Shown piece after piece: positions 23,599-35,000 of a DNA stretch of 64,000 bases. Under the pieces are notes generated by a model. That model worked only from the letters and a program-made list of their open reading frames with translations, was not told the DNA's origin and did not search any database. Source of the DNA: Chlamydoabsidia padenii (taxonomy: Eukaryota; Mucoromycota; Mucoromycetes; Mucorales; Cunninghamellaceae); contig JAIWND010000001.1 in NCBI GenBank assembly GCA_025330725.1, positions 434,001 to 498,000 of the forward strand. Reading direction: 5' to 3'. Position 1 is the first letter of the stretch. Every line of letters begins with the position of its first letter. The translations under genes and the position numbers were made by a program.

Positions 23599-24915
23599 CT
23601 ATTCCTTGGCCATCATCAACTTGATTTCAGCAATCGCAGTACCGGGAGCCAAACCCTTAGGGCAAGTTTTACTAGAATAAGAAAAAAAAAAAAAAGTCAG
23701 TAAGCCAATCGAGGTACTAAATATGCTTGCTGTATTTTCCATTTCTTTACCTGCAGTTCATGATAGTGTGGCAACGATACAAGGACATCTTGTTTTGGAG
23801 TTTGTCACGACGTTGAACACCGAATTGATCACGAGAATCAATCATCCAACGGTAAGCTTGCATGAGCACAGCAGGACCAAGGTATTCTTCCTGTAATACA
23901 AAATGAATGTTAGTCATTACCATTTATGGGTGATTATCTTTATCTAAAATCCTATATCGAGTATACTTACTTGGTTCCACCAGTAAGAGGGGCAAGAGGT
24001 GGAGCAACAAGCACAGAGAATACATTCATAAAGACCATCCTATACCAAAGAATTAGTTTATCCATCTTTTCATACCATGTTCTATTACTTACCAACTTTT
24101 TTCTATCTTCAATGGATTGCAAGTTTTCTTTACCGTCAGTAGGTCCTTGTTTTTGCTTGAGGAAAGGTTCGATACTCTTGTATTGGTTGTAAAAATGAGT
24201 AAGATCAGGTACGAGATCCTTGACGACGTTCACTATTTAAGAAAGGGTAAAGTTAAAAAAAAAAATTAAAAAAAAATAAAAGAGTGATTGATGGTTAGGT
24301 AGAACTTACTGTGAGGCAAAGGATAAATCTTGAGAGGTTTAGAGACATCACGATCGACCTTGGAGATACAGGCCAAAGTGTTACCACCTTCAATGTTCAT
24401 GGCACAAGAACCACAAATACCTTCACGGCATGATCGACGGAAAGTTAAGGTAGGATCTTGTTCATTCTTGATTTTGATCAAAGCATCCAAAACCATAGGT
24501 CCACAAGCATTCAAATCGAGCTTGTAGGTTTCCAAACGAGGTTTTTCAGTAGGTGCGTCAGGGCTCTATATACATTTATATATTTAAAAAAAAAAAAAAA
24601 AAATGAGTCAAAAAGCTGTTTCCCCCTCCCAAGGTTATAAAGTACAGTCATCGACTTACCCAACGATAGATTTCAATCGTCTTATACAAAGGTTCCTTCT
24701 TGAGAGGTTGTTCGGCAGCACTGGCCATCCCGTTACTGGTGGATGTTTGCAACGTACGGATCAGAGGCTACCAATGTGTTTGTTTTTTGTTTTTGGAAAG
24801 AGTTAGTTTATCATCCATTCTATTTAATGTGATTGTCTCTTACCGAAACCACAGGCATCCAACGAGTGCGAGTGGTGGTGGTGGCGGTTTTCAAAGCAGA
24901 AAGAGTGAAGGACAT
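23599..24915 (-). CDS. SDH2: Succinate dehydrogenase iron-sulfur subunit
   Basis: Seven exons (24844..24915, 24660..24767, 24310..24565, 24093..24232, 23971..24039, 23751..23890, 23599..23671) give 285 residues. It is the electron-transfer subunit of respiratory complex II in the inner mitochondrial membrane. A Ser/Thr/Arg-rich presequence ([19 protein letters not shown]) comes first. The [2Fe-2S] ligands are in [16 protein letters not shown] plus LAC, the [4Fe-4S] ligands in [11 protein letters not shown], and the [3Fe-4S] ligands in CHTIMNC plus SKTCPKG. The quinone-site region PSYWWNQEEY is intact. The CHTIMNC/SKTCP motif is split by the last intron. All key cysteines are present, so the gene looks functional. 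Confidence 0.97.
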
Positions 24916-25318
24916 GATGGCGTCGAATCAAACAAACAAAACAAAACAAAAAGGAGGAAGAGTGGGGAGGGGTAATCAAGTAGCCAAAGCAAAAAAAGAA
25001 TAGAATGGAGGTCTTTTATATACAAATGTAGTGTAAAGGGTAAGAATCTACAATGATATAAAATACGGGGTTCAATGTAAGAAGGAAAGAGAAGAAGAAG
25101 GTCTTTTTTTTTATTTTTGCGTGTGATATTTTTTTAGACCCCCCTAGTTGTCCCCGCAGGGGTAGGAAGTAAAAAAGTCGGGATGTCAATATTCAATTCC
25201 AGTAAAAGAAGTGAATGCCAAATTTATTTGATTAATGTAGATGCTATTTACAGGTATATGTATATATATAATGCTAAACTAGGTGGATGATGGCTATACT
25301 TGTAGGGGGGGGGGAGAA
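24916..25318. promoter_or_regulatory. Promoter region of SDH2 and 3' flank of ATOS-like gene
   Basis: Contains CGGGATGTCAATATTCAA at 25181-25198, a variant of the recurrent promoter motif, and a GC-rich hairpin-like CCCCGCAGGGG at 25153-25163. Purine-rich leader sequence precedes the SDH2 start. No ORF supported. Confidence 0.4.
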
Positions 25319-26692
25319 TCAAGTAAGAGGAGAATAAACAGGTTCCTTCGGACCTTCACATACCAAGACAAGTTGTTCACCAGAATTCAAAGACCGATTG
25401 ACAAACACCACCCGAACTTGATTGTAAAGATAGACACGGTTCTTATCAGTACGACAAAATTGGAGATGGATAGCATACTTGAGAGCCGAAGAAGAAGGCG
25501 AGTAAGTTTTTTGGCGTAAAAACGTCTTTGTGTTTCGAGGCATGGCAGAGACATCGTACGAGACCAAGAAGAGCTTGACGAGGAATTTGTTTGGATTCTT
25601 GATCGTGATCTGGAGCTGGCCTTTAGATGGAATGCGATACCCAGGAGACGCCATGCCTTGTTGATCCGTCGTCAAATCCAACGTACCCACAAACGGAGGA
25701 GGAGGCGCTGTCGAGAGATTGTGTCCATTGTTTTCACCTAGGTGGTAAAAGTAAGCAGGGAAGATCACCGATCGATGAGGAGGCAAGGTGGGTTTGACAC
25801 GACCAATCACACCAATATGAGCATGGAACCAGATAGGTGAGGATGGTTGTAAAGTCGACATTCTTCCGCTGAGTAAGGATTCCTCGTAACTGCCCGCCAG
25901 ACCGTGATGGAGTGAGGATCGTCGTTTTTTATTAGGTTGATAGGTTGTTGTTGAATAAGCTAGGCCATGATGGGTATATTGAAGAGGTGAGGTGGATAAA
26001 GGGATCGCTAAAGGTGTTTGATCTTGTCGCTGTTCATCATCATCAGTCATTGCTGATAATGACAGTCTTGATAATCGTCGCCTACCGAGGGTTGTCGGAT
26101 GTGAAGGTGCCTGACCGTCGAGATGTTCCGCATAAACCACATTCAAACGCAATTGCCCTTCTTGATCATCCACTGCGCCAATAAAAGTCGTCATTGTCGG
26201 TGCTTGTAAAGAATGTATATTGCCCAAAGAAGAACAACAGCCAAGATCGTCCATGGTACTAGTAATGATAAACCCAAGTTGTGCCTTGTCCCCCAAAAGA
26301 CTATGGAGAGGTAACAGTTGTGTTTGAGCATCGACGGATTGGAGAAAGGTTTTGTAATGGTGGTGGTGGTGGTGGATGATTTTCTCGTTTGACGTGGGCG
26401 TCCATTGAATAATCCAACGTTCGACTGTGGTTTGTTTATAGGTGATCCCAATCGTGAGTTGCCAATCAAAAGTGGTGGAGGGTAAGGTTGGACGAGTCAA
26501 CATGAGATAACAGTGAGGTGTCGTGGAATGATGAGCTTGGACACAATAGTAATCAGACCCAATTCTGGACTTTAACACCATCTGTACAAGTTGCGACACC
26601 AAGTTGGTCGTGCCAGAATATGAAGGAAAGTCAGTTGTTGGTGTGATACTGTGTCCATCATTGTCGTAATAAGAAGATATTAAGGTGACCAT
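25319..26692 (-). CDS. ATOS (FAM214)-like protein
   Basis: Intronless ORF of 457 residues. The C-terminal third matches the pattern of the conserved domain once called chromosome segregation during meiosis: IPSKGQLQITIKNPNKFLVK, LFLVSYDVSAMPRNTKTFLRQ, HLQFCRTDKNRVYLYNQVRV and ending EPVYSPLT. Upstream, GSYEESLLSGRMS followed by AHIGVIGRVKP matches the companion DUF4210 segment. The N-terminus has VERWIIQW, like the ERW motif of animal ATOS proteins. Animal Atos is a nuclear regulator; the fungal role is unknown. A six-His run lies near residue 108. Stop at 25319; the start at 26692 is the first ATG. Confidence 0.85.
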   Translation of the reverse strand: MVTLISSYYDNDGHSITPTTDFPSYSGTTNLVSQLVQMVLKSRIGSDYYCVQAHHSTTPHCYLMLTRPTLPSTTFDWQLTIGITYKQTTVERWIIQWTPTSNEKIIHHHHHHYKTFLQSVDAQTQLLPLHSLLGDKAQLGFIITSTMDDLGCCSSLGNIHSLQAPTMTTFIGAVDDQEGQLRLNVVYAEHLDGQAPSHPTTLGRRRLSRLSLSAMTDDDEQRQDQTPLAIPLSTSPLQYTHHGLAYSTTTYQPNKKRRSSLHHGLAGSYEESLLSGRMSTLQPSSPIWFHAHIGVIGRVKPTLPPHRSVIFPAYFYHLGENNGHNLSTAPPPPFVGTLDLTTDQQGMASPGYRIPSKGQLQITIKNPNKFLVKLFLVSYDVSAMPRNTKTFLRQKTYSPSSSALKYAIHLQFCRTDKNRVYLYNQVRVVFVNRSLNSGEQLVLVCEGPKEPVYSPLT

Positions 26693-26915
26693 AAAGTATA
26701 TAATGTAAGTATGTGTGTGTGTAAGAGAGAGAAGAAGGAAGGTAAAAAAAGAAAATACAAAAATTGGGTTTAAAAAATCAAGGCAGCATAAAAATTTTCG
26801 TGGATTACCACGTACATCATTGGTTCATGGTTTTTGGTTACAATTTAGATCAATCAAATATACACACGCTGTTTTTATTTATATGCAAAAAAAGACATGA
26901 CACTAATGACACAAA

Positions 26916-28951
26916 CTATACTAAGTCCCCGATCCTTTGTTCATTTGGATTAAAAACCGGATCCTGGCACAGATTTCATCTATTTGTCAAAAAAAAAAAA
27001 AAAAAGAGAGAGAGAGAGAGATGAGTGAGTCTTGTATGATATTGGTAGTTGTTTGACTTACATGCTTCTTTAGAAGTTTCTGCTTCTAATTCATAGGTCT
27101 TGTTGTCGCGTTCCTTCATCACCCCTATTTTAAAGTTACTTGGCACCTTTTTACTTTGTTTGCATGACCGAATAGCACTAATATGGAAGGATGTCTGCAA
27201 TAAAAGTGTGAGAATAAATCCTTGTCTTTGTTTAATCTATTATAACTTACTGTTTTCACTGAATCAAACATGCCTTTGTGTTCAGGAGGCATCAAATGGA
27301 TATAGTTCCCATCAATGGCCAATACACTGACACGTTTCCCGACAAACATGGGTGTTTTACGATTGACATTATATTTCTACAAACAACAATATGATTAGTT
27401 CCCCGTTCCCCCCCCCTCACTTTTTTTTTTTACCTTGTATTGTTGAAGAAAGTTATCACTAGGTTGCTTGTTATCATCACCAGTGTTAAAGTACATTGGC
27501 GAATGAGGATCCTCCTTCCGTTTCTTGATAGGTGATCGCCAGAGTGGATTTGATGAGGAATGAGGTACAGTCAAGGTCGACGTCTTCTTTGTCAAAGTCA
27601 ATTCTTCCACATCCTTGTTAAGACTTTCAACCGCCGTATCATTGGATATAACCATATTGGAATCAGGGAGAGTGAGAATGTATTCATTCGGGTCCAGTTT
27701 GCGTTTACGAGAGACCAATTCCAATACATCGCCAATAAACATTTCAGCATAAACAGGAATCGTCGTGGTAGCTGCTACTTCTTCACTGGTCATCAACCGG
27801 ATCCTAAAATACTTGATGGGTGTCATTGGAAGTGCGGCTTTGGTAAGGACCGCTTTTGAAGAGGGGACAGGGACGGCAATGGAAGACGAATCTGCGTCCG
27901 CTGCTGCTGCTGATATCAAAGTGGCCGCTATTGTCGAGGTGGTTGTGGACGATACTCCTGCCGTAGGGGTTGTTAAAAGATTTCCACCACCATTATGATC
28001 GAGTTGAGTGGGTGGCATAAGATTGGCTGAATCGATCATGGGATCACCATTACTGGATGCTGAATGACTGGTTGATCCTGATGCTACTTTGGTCATCACC
28101 GGGATATGTAGCACGTTGCTCTGTTCTGCTGAGGAAGACGTGGTTGTCGAGTTTGTTGTTGTTGTCGTGGTTGTCGCTGATGTTATACCTGTTGATCCCA
28201 TTGCCGCCATACTTGGTTTTTTCTTGAATGATTCCAAATCAGGCTTGAATCTTCCCAATTTCGCTCGTGTCTGTTCATTTTCCTTGGCTTGAATATATAT
28301 ATATATATAAAGAGGTGAGAATCAAATGTGTTAAACCCTTCTTTTTTCTTCTTCTTTTACCTTGAGATGGATTGGCACGACAAAGAGCAAATTGATCAAA
28401 CGATACTTTATCAATTTTCCTTGTACGGTCTAGAGCTATGTACATCAAATCAAATAAAAAAATAATAAAAGCCTATTAGTACCATGATAATAACCCACTT
28501 TACTTTACTTTTTTGTCTTACCTGGTAATTCATCTTCAATTTCACCATCATCTTCTGCGATCAATAATACCCATTGAGCTAAATCATACAATTCTTGATC
28601 CAATTCCGCACCACGTTTTTGTTCCACATAATCGTACAAGATATATCCAATCACATCATCAATGATCGCATCTGGCCTGACCACCAGTGATACAGGTTCA
28701 TAGGGAGTTGATGAATGAGGCAGATAGACACAGAGAGTCATTGGATGACTACTTCCTTTCCCAGATGCATGAGAATACGCAGCAAATGGATTTTCAGCAG
28801 CTGTTGCTTTAGCGGCAATCATGGCAGTCAATGTCGATCGACCAGGAATAATATGTAATCGTCGAGTTTGTTGTTGTTGTGGAGGTGGTGAAGGATTGGG
28901 TGATATATCAGGTGTACCATAAAAGAGTGATAATGCTGGTATTGAAGAAGT

Positions 28952-28987
<36 letters not shown>

Positions 28988-29423
28988 TCGATTGGTAAGA
29001 ATAGACGGACCTCTATTCGCCATGGTAAGAGAAGAAATGGATGGTGGTGGTGGTGGTAAAGGATGAGATTCTGTTGTGGTTGTCATTTTGGGCGGAGGTA
29101 TCGGGGGTGGTGACAAGACAGTATTGCTATTGTTGTTTTTTGTATATCGACTTGTATCCAAAGAGGCACGAGGAGCCACTGAAGCCACTTGCATAAAAGG
29201 CAATGAATTTTCATGAGTATTCACAGTATCAATAACGTCGAGTGAGGACCGTGGTGAAGGGTCAATGTTCGATTCCATGGAAGGTTGTAAAGATGCTGTT
29301 GTCGTGAGCTCACTGGCGCCGCCCTGAGATATAATGGTGCTGGTATCCTCTTGAGATTTGAAGTTTCGCAGAGTGCTTTCCAAAGGCCGTTGTTGAAGTT
29401 GTCTATATACACACACAAGCACA

Positions 29424-29461
<38 letters not shown>

Positions 29462-29950
29462 TAGTGTTATGATCTACTTTATATATATATATATATATAT
29501 GACTTACTTTGTTGCTGTCATATAATCACCATCAACATCATCATCACTGTCGGAAGAAGAGTCCATTCGAGAAGTCGGTCTACCGGATGGTGATTTCGTT
29601 GTAGGTCCAAGTTTCAATTCACCAGGTAATACTGTACCGTTATTATTGTCGTCATTCATAGTGTTCATACCGGTTTTCCTTGATCGATAATGGGTTCTTT
29701 TCGTTCGAGGGCTGGTGATAAGACCGGAAGAAGTGCCAGTGCCAAAAATAGGATTGTCTTTAGCCGTTAAATCGTAAGCAGGAGAGTAACAATATTGCAT
29801 TTCTGGGTAACAAGGTGCTGCCAATCGTACATAATCATCGGACATGACAGTGGGTGGAAAAGCCATAATTCGTTCGCCACGATCATCCATTCGTAAAAAC
29901 TTGACCCTCATCATGTGGATGAGGAATTCAGCATCAGTTGTCAGGGCCAT
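26916..29950 (-). CDS. SIN1: TORC2 subunit Sin1/Avo1
   Basis: Seven exons (29508..29950, 28522..29402, 28361..28435, 27434..28287, 27251..27376, 27062..27194, 26916..26980) join to 858 residues. Order: a conserved N-terminal segment, a long Ser/Pro-rich linker with an 11-12 Gln run near 286-297 (hence unstable), the CRIM domain (about 365-466: MTLCVYLPHSSTPYEPVSLV, IDDVIGYILYDYVEQKRG, LPALDRTRKIDKVSFDQFAL), a Ras-binding-like ubiquitin fold (KYFRIRLMTSEEV, about 620-690) and a C-terminal PH domain (VNRKTPMFVGKRVSVLAIDG to IRFLIQ). CRIM recruits TORC2 substrates such as AGC kinases. Acts at the plasma membrane. The final intron has a (CT)n(T)n acceptor tract. Confidence 0.93.
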
Positions 29951-30651
29951 AAGTCATTTATATCCAAACACAGAGTAAGTAAGAGGGTATGAGTATGTAT
30001 GTATGTTTAAATGTGTATGAGTAATGTATGTAAAAAGTGTAAAAGACCTTGTTCTAAAGTAGAATAAAAAAGAAGAGGAAAGAAGACAAAATTCATTTCC
30101 AGCGGTTGGTCATTTTTATGATTTCAAATTCCGATAAAGCCATTTATTAAGAAGGCAAGGTAATAAATATATGTATATGTATATGTATAATCTAAAAGTA
30201 CTAAATCTATATTCTAAACTCGTTACCAATATAAAGAGCCAAGGCAAAACATTAGAGGAAGATAGCATAATCTATCTAGACATAACCCAATAGTGATACA
30301 CATAGAATCATTCCCACCATGATCATACACCAAAGTAGGCAAGTCATCAAGGCAGGCAATGATCTATCCCAGTGTGGACTTGTGACCTATAATAGATACA
30401 TATATATATATAAAAAGGAGGCACTTCATGACAAAAATACTTGAATAGTATATCAAGCACCTGTAAATATAAGATCATGAAAAAACAGTCTTTTTTATTC
30501 GACGGTAGCCAAAAGACTATAAGGACTACCGTAGATTAGTATGTTTGTACAGAATGAATAAAAAAGAAGATGTTATATACATGAATGAATTAAATTAAGC
30601 TAGATGAATGGAGGAGAGGGTTAAAAGGGGATTAAAGGGTGAAACAAACCA
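29951..30651. promoter_or_regulatory. Sin1 promoter and 3' flank of transporter gene
   Basis: TTCAAATTCCG at 30123-30133 is a variant of the recurrent promoter motif, about 175 bp upstream of the Sin1 ATG. The remainder is AT-rich 3' flank of the minus-strand SLC35F-like gene. No ORF supported. Confidence 0.45.
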
Positions 30652-32063
30652 TTATTTTCGACCAAAGATATCACCACCAGATTTTGATTGTTGATCATCA
30701 AAAGAAGTATTTTCCGGTATACCTTCTTCTTGTTGTTGTTGTTGTTCGATATCATTAGTAGTAGTAGTAGTAGTACCATATAATTGACGACGTTCAACTT
30801 CGGCGGTTTCTTTATCGAATGATCCCATGATAGGTACAGGAACAGGGAAGACATGATAAATAGCGATACCAATGACAATGACAACAAAGGCAAAAGGATA
30901 CATCACGGTGACAGAGTAATGGAAGACACCAATACCAATGATCAAACCCCAAAAGTCACTTGTCAAGATCGACAAGTTGTAAAGCACCGCACTACCAAGA
31001 CGGAACATGACAGGAGCCAAAGAATAGAGAATAAACATGCAGATAGTGTAGACAATAATCATCCCCACAGCCTCGGGTTGACCCACCAAAGACGAGAATT
31101 CCGAGCGTTCCAAGATCATCAATTGCACAAGATTGATAAAGGTGGCAAAGAAGGTAAACATTCCGATGACTTCATAAAGAGGATGTTTTCTTGCCATGAA
31201 TTCTTCAGCCACGTTCGATACACCATATAATGTTGCACCGAGAATACAAAAGAGATCACCTTTCACCACATCTTGTCCTTCATAGTTTTTTCCTGTGATA
31301 ACATCACTAGCCACCAACATACCAAGACCACAGAGAGCGATAAACACACCAAGGTATTGGACCCATCGATAGCGGACCTTGAGGAAGATCAAGGACAGGA
31401 TCATACAGACTGGTGTACTCCAACAATCCAAAAGCATCGCAGATAACATGGAAGTGTATTGGAAGGATTTCACCACAAAGTAATTACCTTCTACATCGAC
31501 AAATCCGAGGATAAAATCTATTATCAAAATCAAAAGAACAGGAGTTAGTAACCATATATATATATGACCCCTTTCATTCGATTTTTACTTACAAAAGATA
31601 CCACGGCGCCAGAATTGTAATAACCATCCACGGATACCACGTTTGTAGATAGCATAACTATTATACACAATAGCAAGACAAGCACTATTTTAAGGAAAAA
31701 AAAAAGGAATGTTAATATCATGGTTTTATACTATATATGGGCCATTTTTGGATACTTACTACACCAAAAAGGTTTGAGTAGTAGGAGCAGCCACACCATA
31801 GTCATTACCAAGCTTGGCAGTGACAGTATTGGTACCAGTAATACAAAGAGACAACACTAGGTATCATTGAACGATTTAGTTTATAAAAGTTACCACCATT
31901 CCCTTTTTTTGTACTCACCTTGACCAAGGAAAAAAACTTTCCAGAACTGAGGGTCTTTCAAGAAGGCCACTCTGTCTTTCCAAGTTTTTCGAGATGGAGC
32001 CGAAGGAATGGAGGAGCCATCGTTAGTATCCGCCTTGGATTCAATGGCTGTTTTTTCGTCCAT
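30652..32063 (-). CDS. SLC35F1/F2-type membrane transporter
   Basis: Four exons (31919..32063, 31760..31856, 31593..31684, 30652..31517) give 399 residues. The protein is largely hydrophobic, with about ten transmembrane helices of the drug/metabolite transporter fold. Family-like strings are SLCITGTNTVTAKL, FILGFVDVEGNYFVVKSFQY (split by the last intron), TSMLSAMLLDCWSTPVCMIL, YLGVFIALCGLGMLVASD and GDLFCILGATLYGVSNVAEE. The cytosolic tail is Gln/Thr-rich. The duplicated ten-helix fold is shared with nucleotide-sugar transporters, but SLC35F substrates are mostly unknown, so no substrate is assigned. The hydrophilic N-terminus (MDEKTAIESKADTND) lacks a signal peptide, as expected. Confidence 0.9.
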
Positions 32064-32511
32064 GAGTAAAGTAGAGAGAAAGAGAAAGAAGAGAGATGTT
32101 AATGTAATGAGATCGAAAAAAATTTTATATCCACAAATTGGAAGAGCGCTAATGGAATCCCGCCCTGAATGATTGGTTCAAAAAAGGGAACACAAAAAAA
32201 AAAAGAATCGCACATCGGATCGAATAAGTGTACAAGGGTTTTTTTTTTAACTTTATTGATTTGGTAATGTTAAAAAGATAAAGAGACTATATTTACGATT
32301 AGAAATGCAGAAGAGATCAAAGGAATAAAACTATTTGTACATGAAGAAGAAGATTTCATACAAAGAAGAATGATAAGCTAAGTAATAAAATGTGTGTGTG
32401 TGTGTGTGTATGATATATAAGGGGTGATAGTATGTTTAAAGCTAAGGGTGTGTTGTGTTGTTTGTTTTTGGGTCGTTGCAGGGTTCATTCCAATTGATTA
32501 AAAAAGATCAT
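32064..32511. other. Spacer with GT microsatellite
   Basis: Promoter side of the SLC35F-like gene and 3' flank of TBP. It holds a (TG)n microsatellite at about 32391-32408. No gene seen. Confidence 0.5.
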
Positions 32512-33385
32512 TTATCCACCTTTTTTAAATTCTTGCAAGACAGGGTAGATCGATTGGAAGGCTTGATAGATTTCTTCACGAACCTTGGCACCAGTCAAGA
32601 CAATTTTACCAGATACAAAGATCAATAATACAATCTTGGGCTTTACCATACGATAGATCAAACCAGGAAACAATTCAGGTTCATACTACATATACATAAA
32701 AAAAAAGAGATTAGCAACATTCACCCATTTCCAATTAAAAATATACACCTTACCGAGCTAAAGTGTCCATGAGAATAAGCCAATCCTTCCAAACGAATAG
32801 GGAATTTGACATCACAAGAGCCAACAATGTTTTGGATCTTAAAGTCAGTAAACTTTGCCTGGAAGCCCAATTTTTGGATGATACGAGCATATTTCCGAGC
32901 CGCCAACTTAGAGTCGTCTTCAGATTTAGCACCTGTCACCACCATTTTACCAGACGCAAAGATTAACGCCGTTGTTTTGGGATCACGAATACGCATAATC
33001 ACAGCCGCAAAACGCTAATGATTGTTTTTTGTTTTTGTTGATATAAAAACCAAATCCATCCCCATTTAGTTTTCATTCATCATCCTCCTAACCCCCTCCT
33101 TTTTTCTTTTTCATCCTGTACCTTTGGATTGTATTCTGCGTTTCGAGCATGAAGGGCAATGTTCTTCAAATCCAATCGACAATCCAAGTTGACCGTAGCC
33201 ACAATGTTCCTACAAGTAATGATAGAAAAAGAAGAGTTAGTCATGTTATGGAAGGGTGTAAAAGAGAATGATGATTGTTAATAAAAGGTAAAACAAGACA
33301 CGTAAGGGTAGGAACAATTATTAGATATAGTCCCACTGACGCGCATACAGTTCCCATACATGTCCTAAAGATGTAAAGTGCAATG

Positions 33386-33444
<59 letters not shown>

Positions 33445-33670
33445 AGAGAGAGAGAGAGAGAAAGAGAGAAGGGGAGATGACTTACTGTAATGTAGGAGTG
33501 ATGCCAGCCACAGCATAAGGGTTTTGATCTCTGCTTGGTGTAGGAGCATCCAAAGGAGCAGGTGTAGATGGCACAGCAAAGGGTGATGAGTTGTGAAGAG
33601 GTGTAGGAATGGTAGGTGTGTGTACGGCAGGTGTGGCCATGGAAGGTGTGGCAATGTTGAATCCAGACAT
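32512..33670 (-). CDS. SPT15: TATA-binding protein
   Basis: Four exons (33486..33670, 33122..33209, 32754..33014, 32512..32685) give 235 residues. A Pro/Thr/Ala-rich N-terminal region of about 55 residues precedes the saddle-shaped core made of two direct repeats: [53 protein letters not shown], then [37 protein letters not shown] and [16 protein letters not shown]. The DNA-intercalating Phe/Leu positions appear intact. General factor for RNA polymerases I, II and III. Intron 1 (33210-33485) contains a run of about 50 T in the sense direction beside a (CT)n tract, which could be length-variable. Confidence 0.97.
33389..33462 (+). repeat. Poly-A plus (GA)n tract inside TBP intron 1
   Basis: About 52 A followed by (GA)n on the plus strand, that is (CT)n(T)n in the gene's sense direction. 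It lies in the 5' half of the intron; the likely branch site GACTAAC is near the acceptor. Confidence 0.8.
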
Positions 33671-34137
33671 GGTGTTTGATAGAAGGTAAAAGAAGGAGGA
33701 AGAAGAAATAAAGGGTAAAGTGCCACGAAACCCAAAAACAACAAAGAGGAAAGAAAGAAGGAAAAAAATAGAAAAAATTTTTTATATGGGCGGGCTTATA
33801 TACCTTTTTCAATTTTCAAACCCAGTGGCTTAGGTCACTCTTTATATGGTTACGATCACAATAAAGCTGTTTTCGCTGCTTCTATTATGAAACAGAGCGA
33901 CATTATCACTTTTTTGTTTCCTTATCTTCTCCTTTGTCCTCCCCTACATGCATGTATTATGTTAAGTGAAAGCAAAAAAAAAAAAAAAACTTGCAATCAC
34001 AACAATCATTAGCCGACATCCAATCATATCAACTCCGAACTCGGCGAATCACCAATCACCATTTGAGAACAAACAAGGTCGTACACAAAAGCTCTTTTCA
34101 TGCTATCGAATGACACTACCTTTTTGGATACATTTTA
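33671..34137. other. TBP promoter region
   Basis: Pyrimidine-rich sense leader next to the TBP ATG, TTTTATATGG at 33779-33788, and TTCAAACCCAG at 33817-33827, a weak variant of the recurrent motif. No ORF supported. Confidence 0.4.
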
Positions 34138-34328
34138 TTACTTGAGTTCGGCAATGATGCCGCCAGCTTTTTTGGTGAGAAACAAAAACATGGCTCTAAA
34201 AGAAGGTAAGCCCGGGAAGGTAACTTGAATACGCGGAGAATGAAATGTCAGTTAGTATTTTGTGGAAGTACGTGGTTTCCTTTTCTTTTTCACTTACCCT
34301 TCCCTCTCAAAGGAGGGGTGCCAGCCAT
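34138..34328 (-). CDS. Possible 38-residue protein from two exons
   Basis: ATG at 34328 (MAGTPPLRGK) ends at a GTAAGTG donor (34298). A 74-nt intron with ATACTAACTGAC and a pyrimidine-rich 3' end runs to TTCAAG. Exon 34138..34223 continues VTFPGLPSFRAMFLFLTKKA and GGIIAELK, then TAA. An alternative acceptor nearer 34190 would give 28 residues. Size and the central hydrophobic stretch flanked by basic residues resemble tiny organelle-membrane subunits, but I recognise no family. Support is limited to intron quality and a sensible peptide. Confidence 0.45.
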
Positions 34329-34558
34329 ATTCTCATCCAAGAATTAACTGACAAGTTGCTGTTGTTTGTTAAAGGAGTGGACATCCCCAATGAAAGTTGA
34401 AAAGAATTTACAAAGCTCCTTTATCACAACCCATGCATTGTCAAAATATAACAGTCTTATACAGGACAAACAGAACAGGAATGTGATCAACGATACCATT
34501 GACCATCATAGTTTGCATTAATGAACGAAAAGTTAAACTCACTGGTTTGCTCGACTGT

Positions 34559-34589
34559 CGGAATTTGAAGTTGCTGTTTTCAAATTCCG
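34559..34589. promoter_or_regulatory. 11-bp perfect inverted repeat of the promoter motif
   Basis: CGGAATTTGAA (34559-34569) and TTCAAATTCCG (34579-34589) are exact reverse complements separated by 9 nt. The site lies between the possible 38-residue gene (-) and the VAM7-like gene (+), so it could serve both. The function is inferred from similarity to elements upstream of other genes. Confidence 0.45.
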
Positions 34590-35000
34590 GCTGCATGAAC
34601 GATGAACGATGCTTGAACCAAGAAAAGATGACCTGTGATAATAAATTTGCCTATTTGAACAAAAGAGGGAGAGACTTTTCCGATAAATGGGGTTTTGTTG
34701 TTTTATCGGCGTGAAAAGAAAGAAAAACAAATAGAGACTTGTTTTGTCCTTTATGGTTTGTTTTGATAGCAACAGTCAGAGCAGGGCATATTTTTTTGGA
34801 CAGGGGCACTCTTCACCCTGCAGACCAAGCTTGTTACCATCACCTGTCTTTTAGAGGAAAATGTAACACATTTGGGTTTCCACTATCAGAGCGGGGATTA
34901 AATTGTTTTTTTCTTGTACCCCAGAGTTGGCATTTTCTTCTTTTTCTCTCCTTTTTACTTTATTTTTTTTTAACTCATACCCTCTCTCTCTCATTATACC
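34590..35000. other. VAM7-like promoter region
   Basis: AT-rich sequence ending in a pyrimidine-rich leader (CCCTCTCTCTCTC at 34980-34992) directly before the ATG at 35001. No gene seen. Confidence 0.5.
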
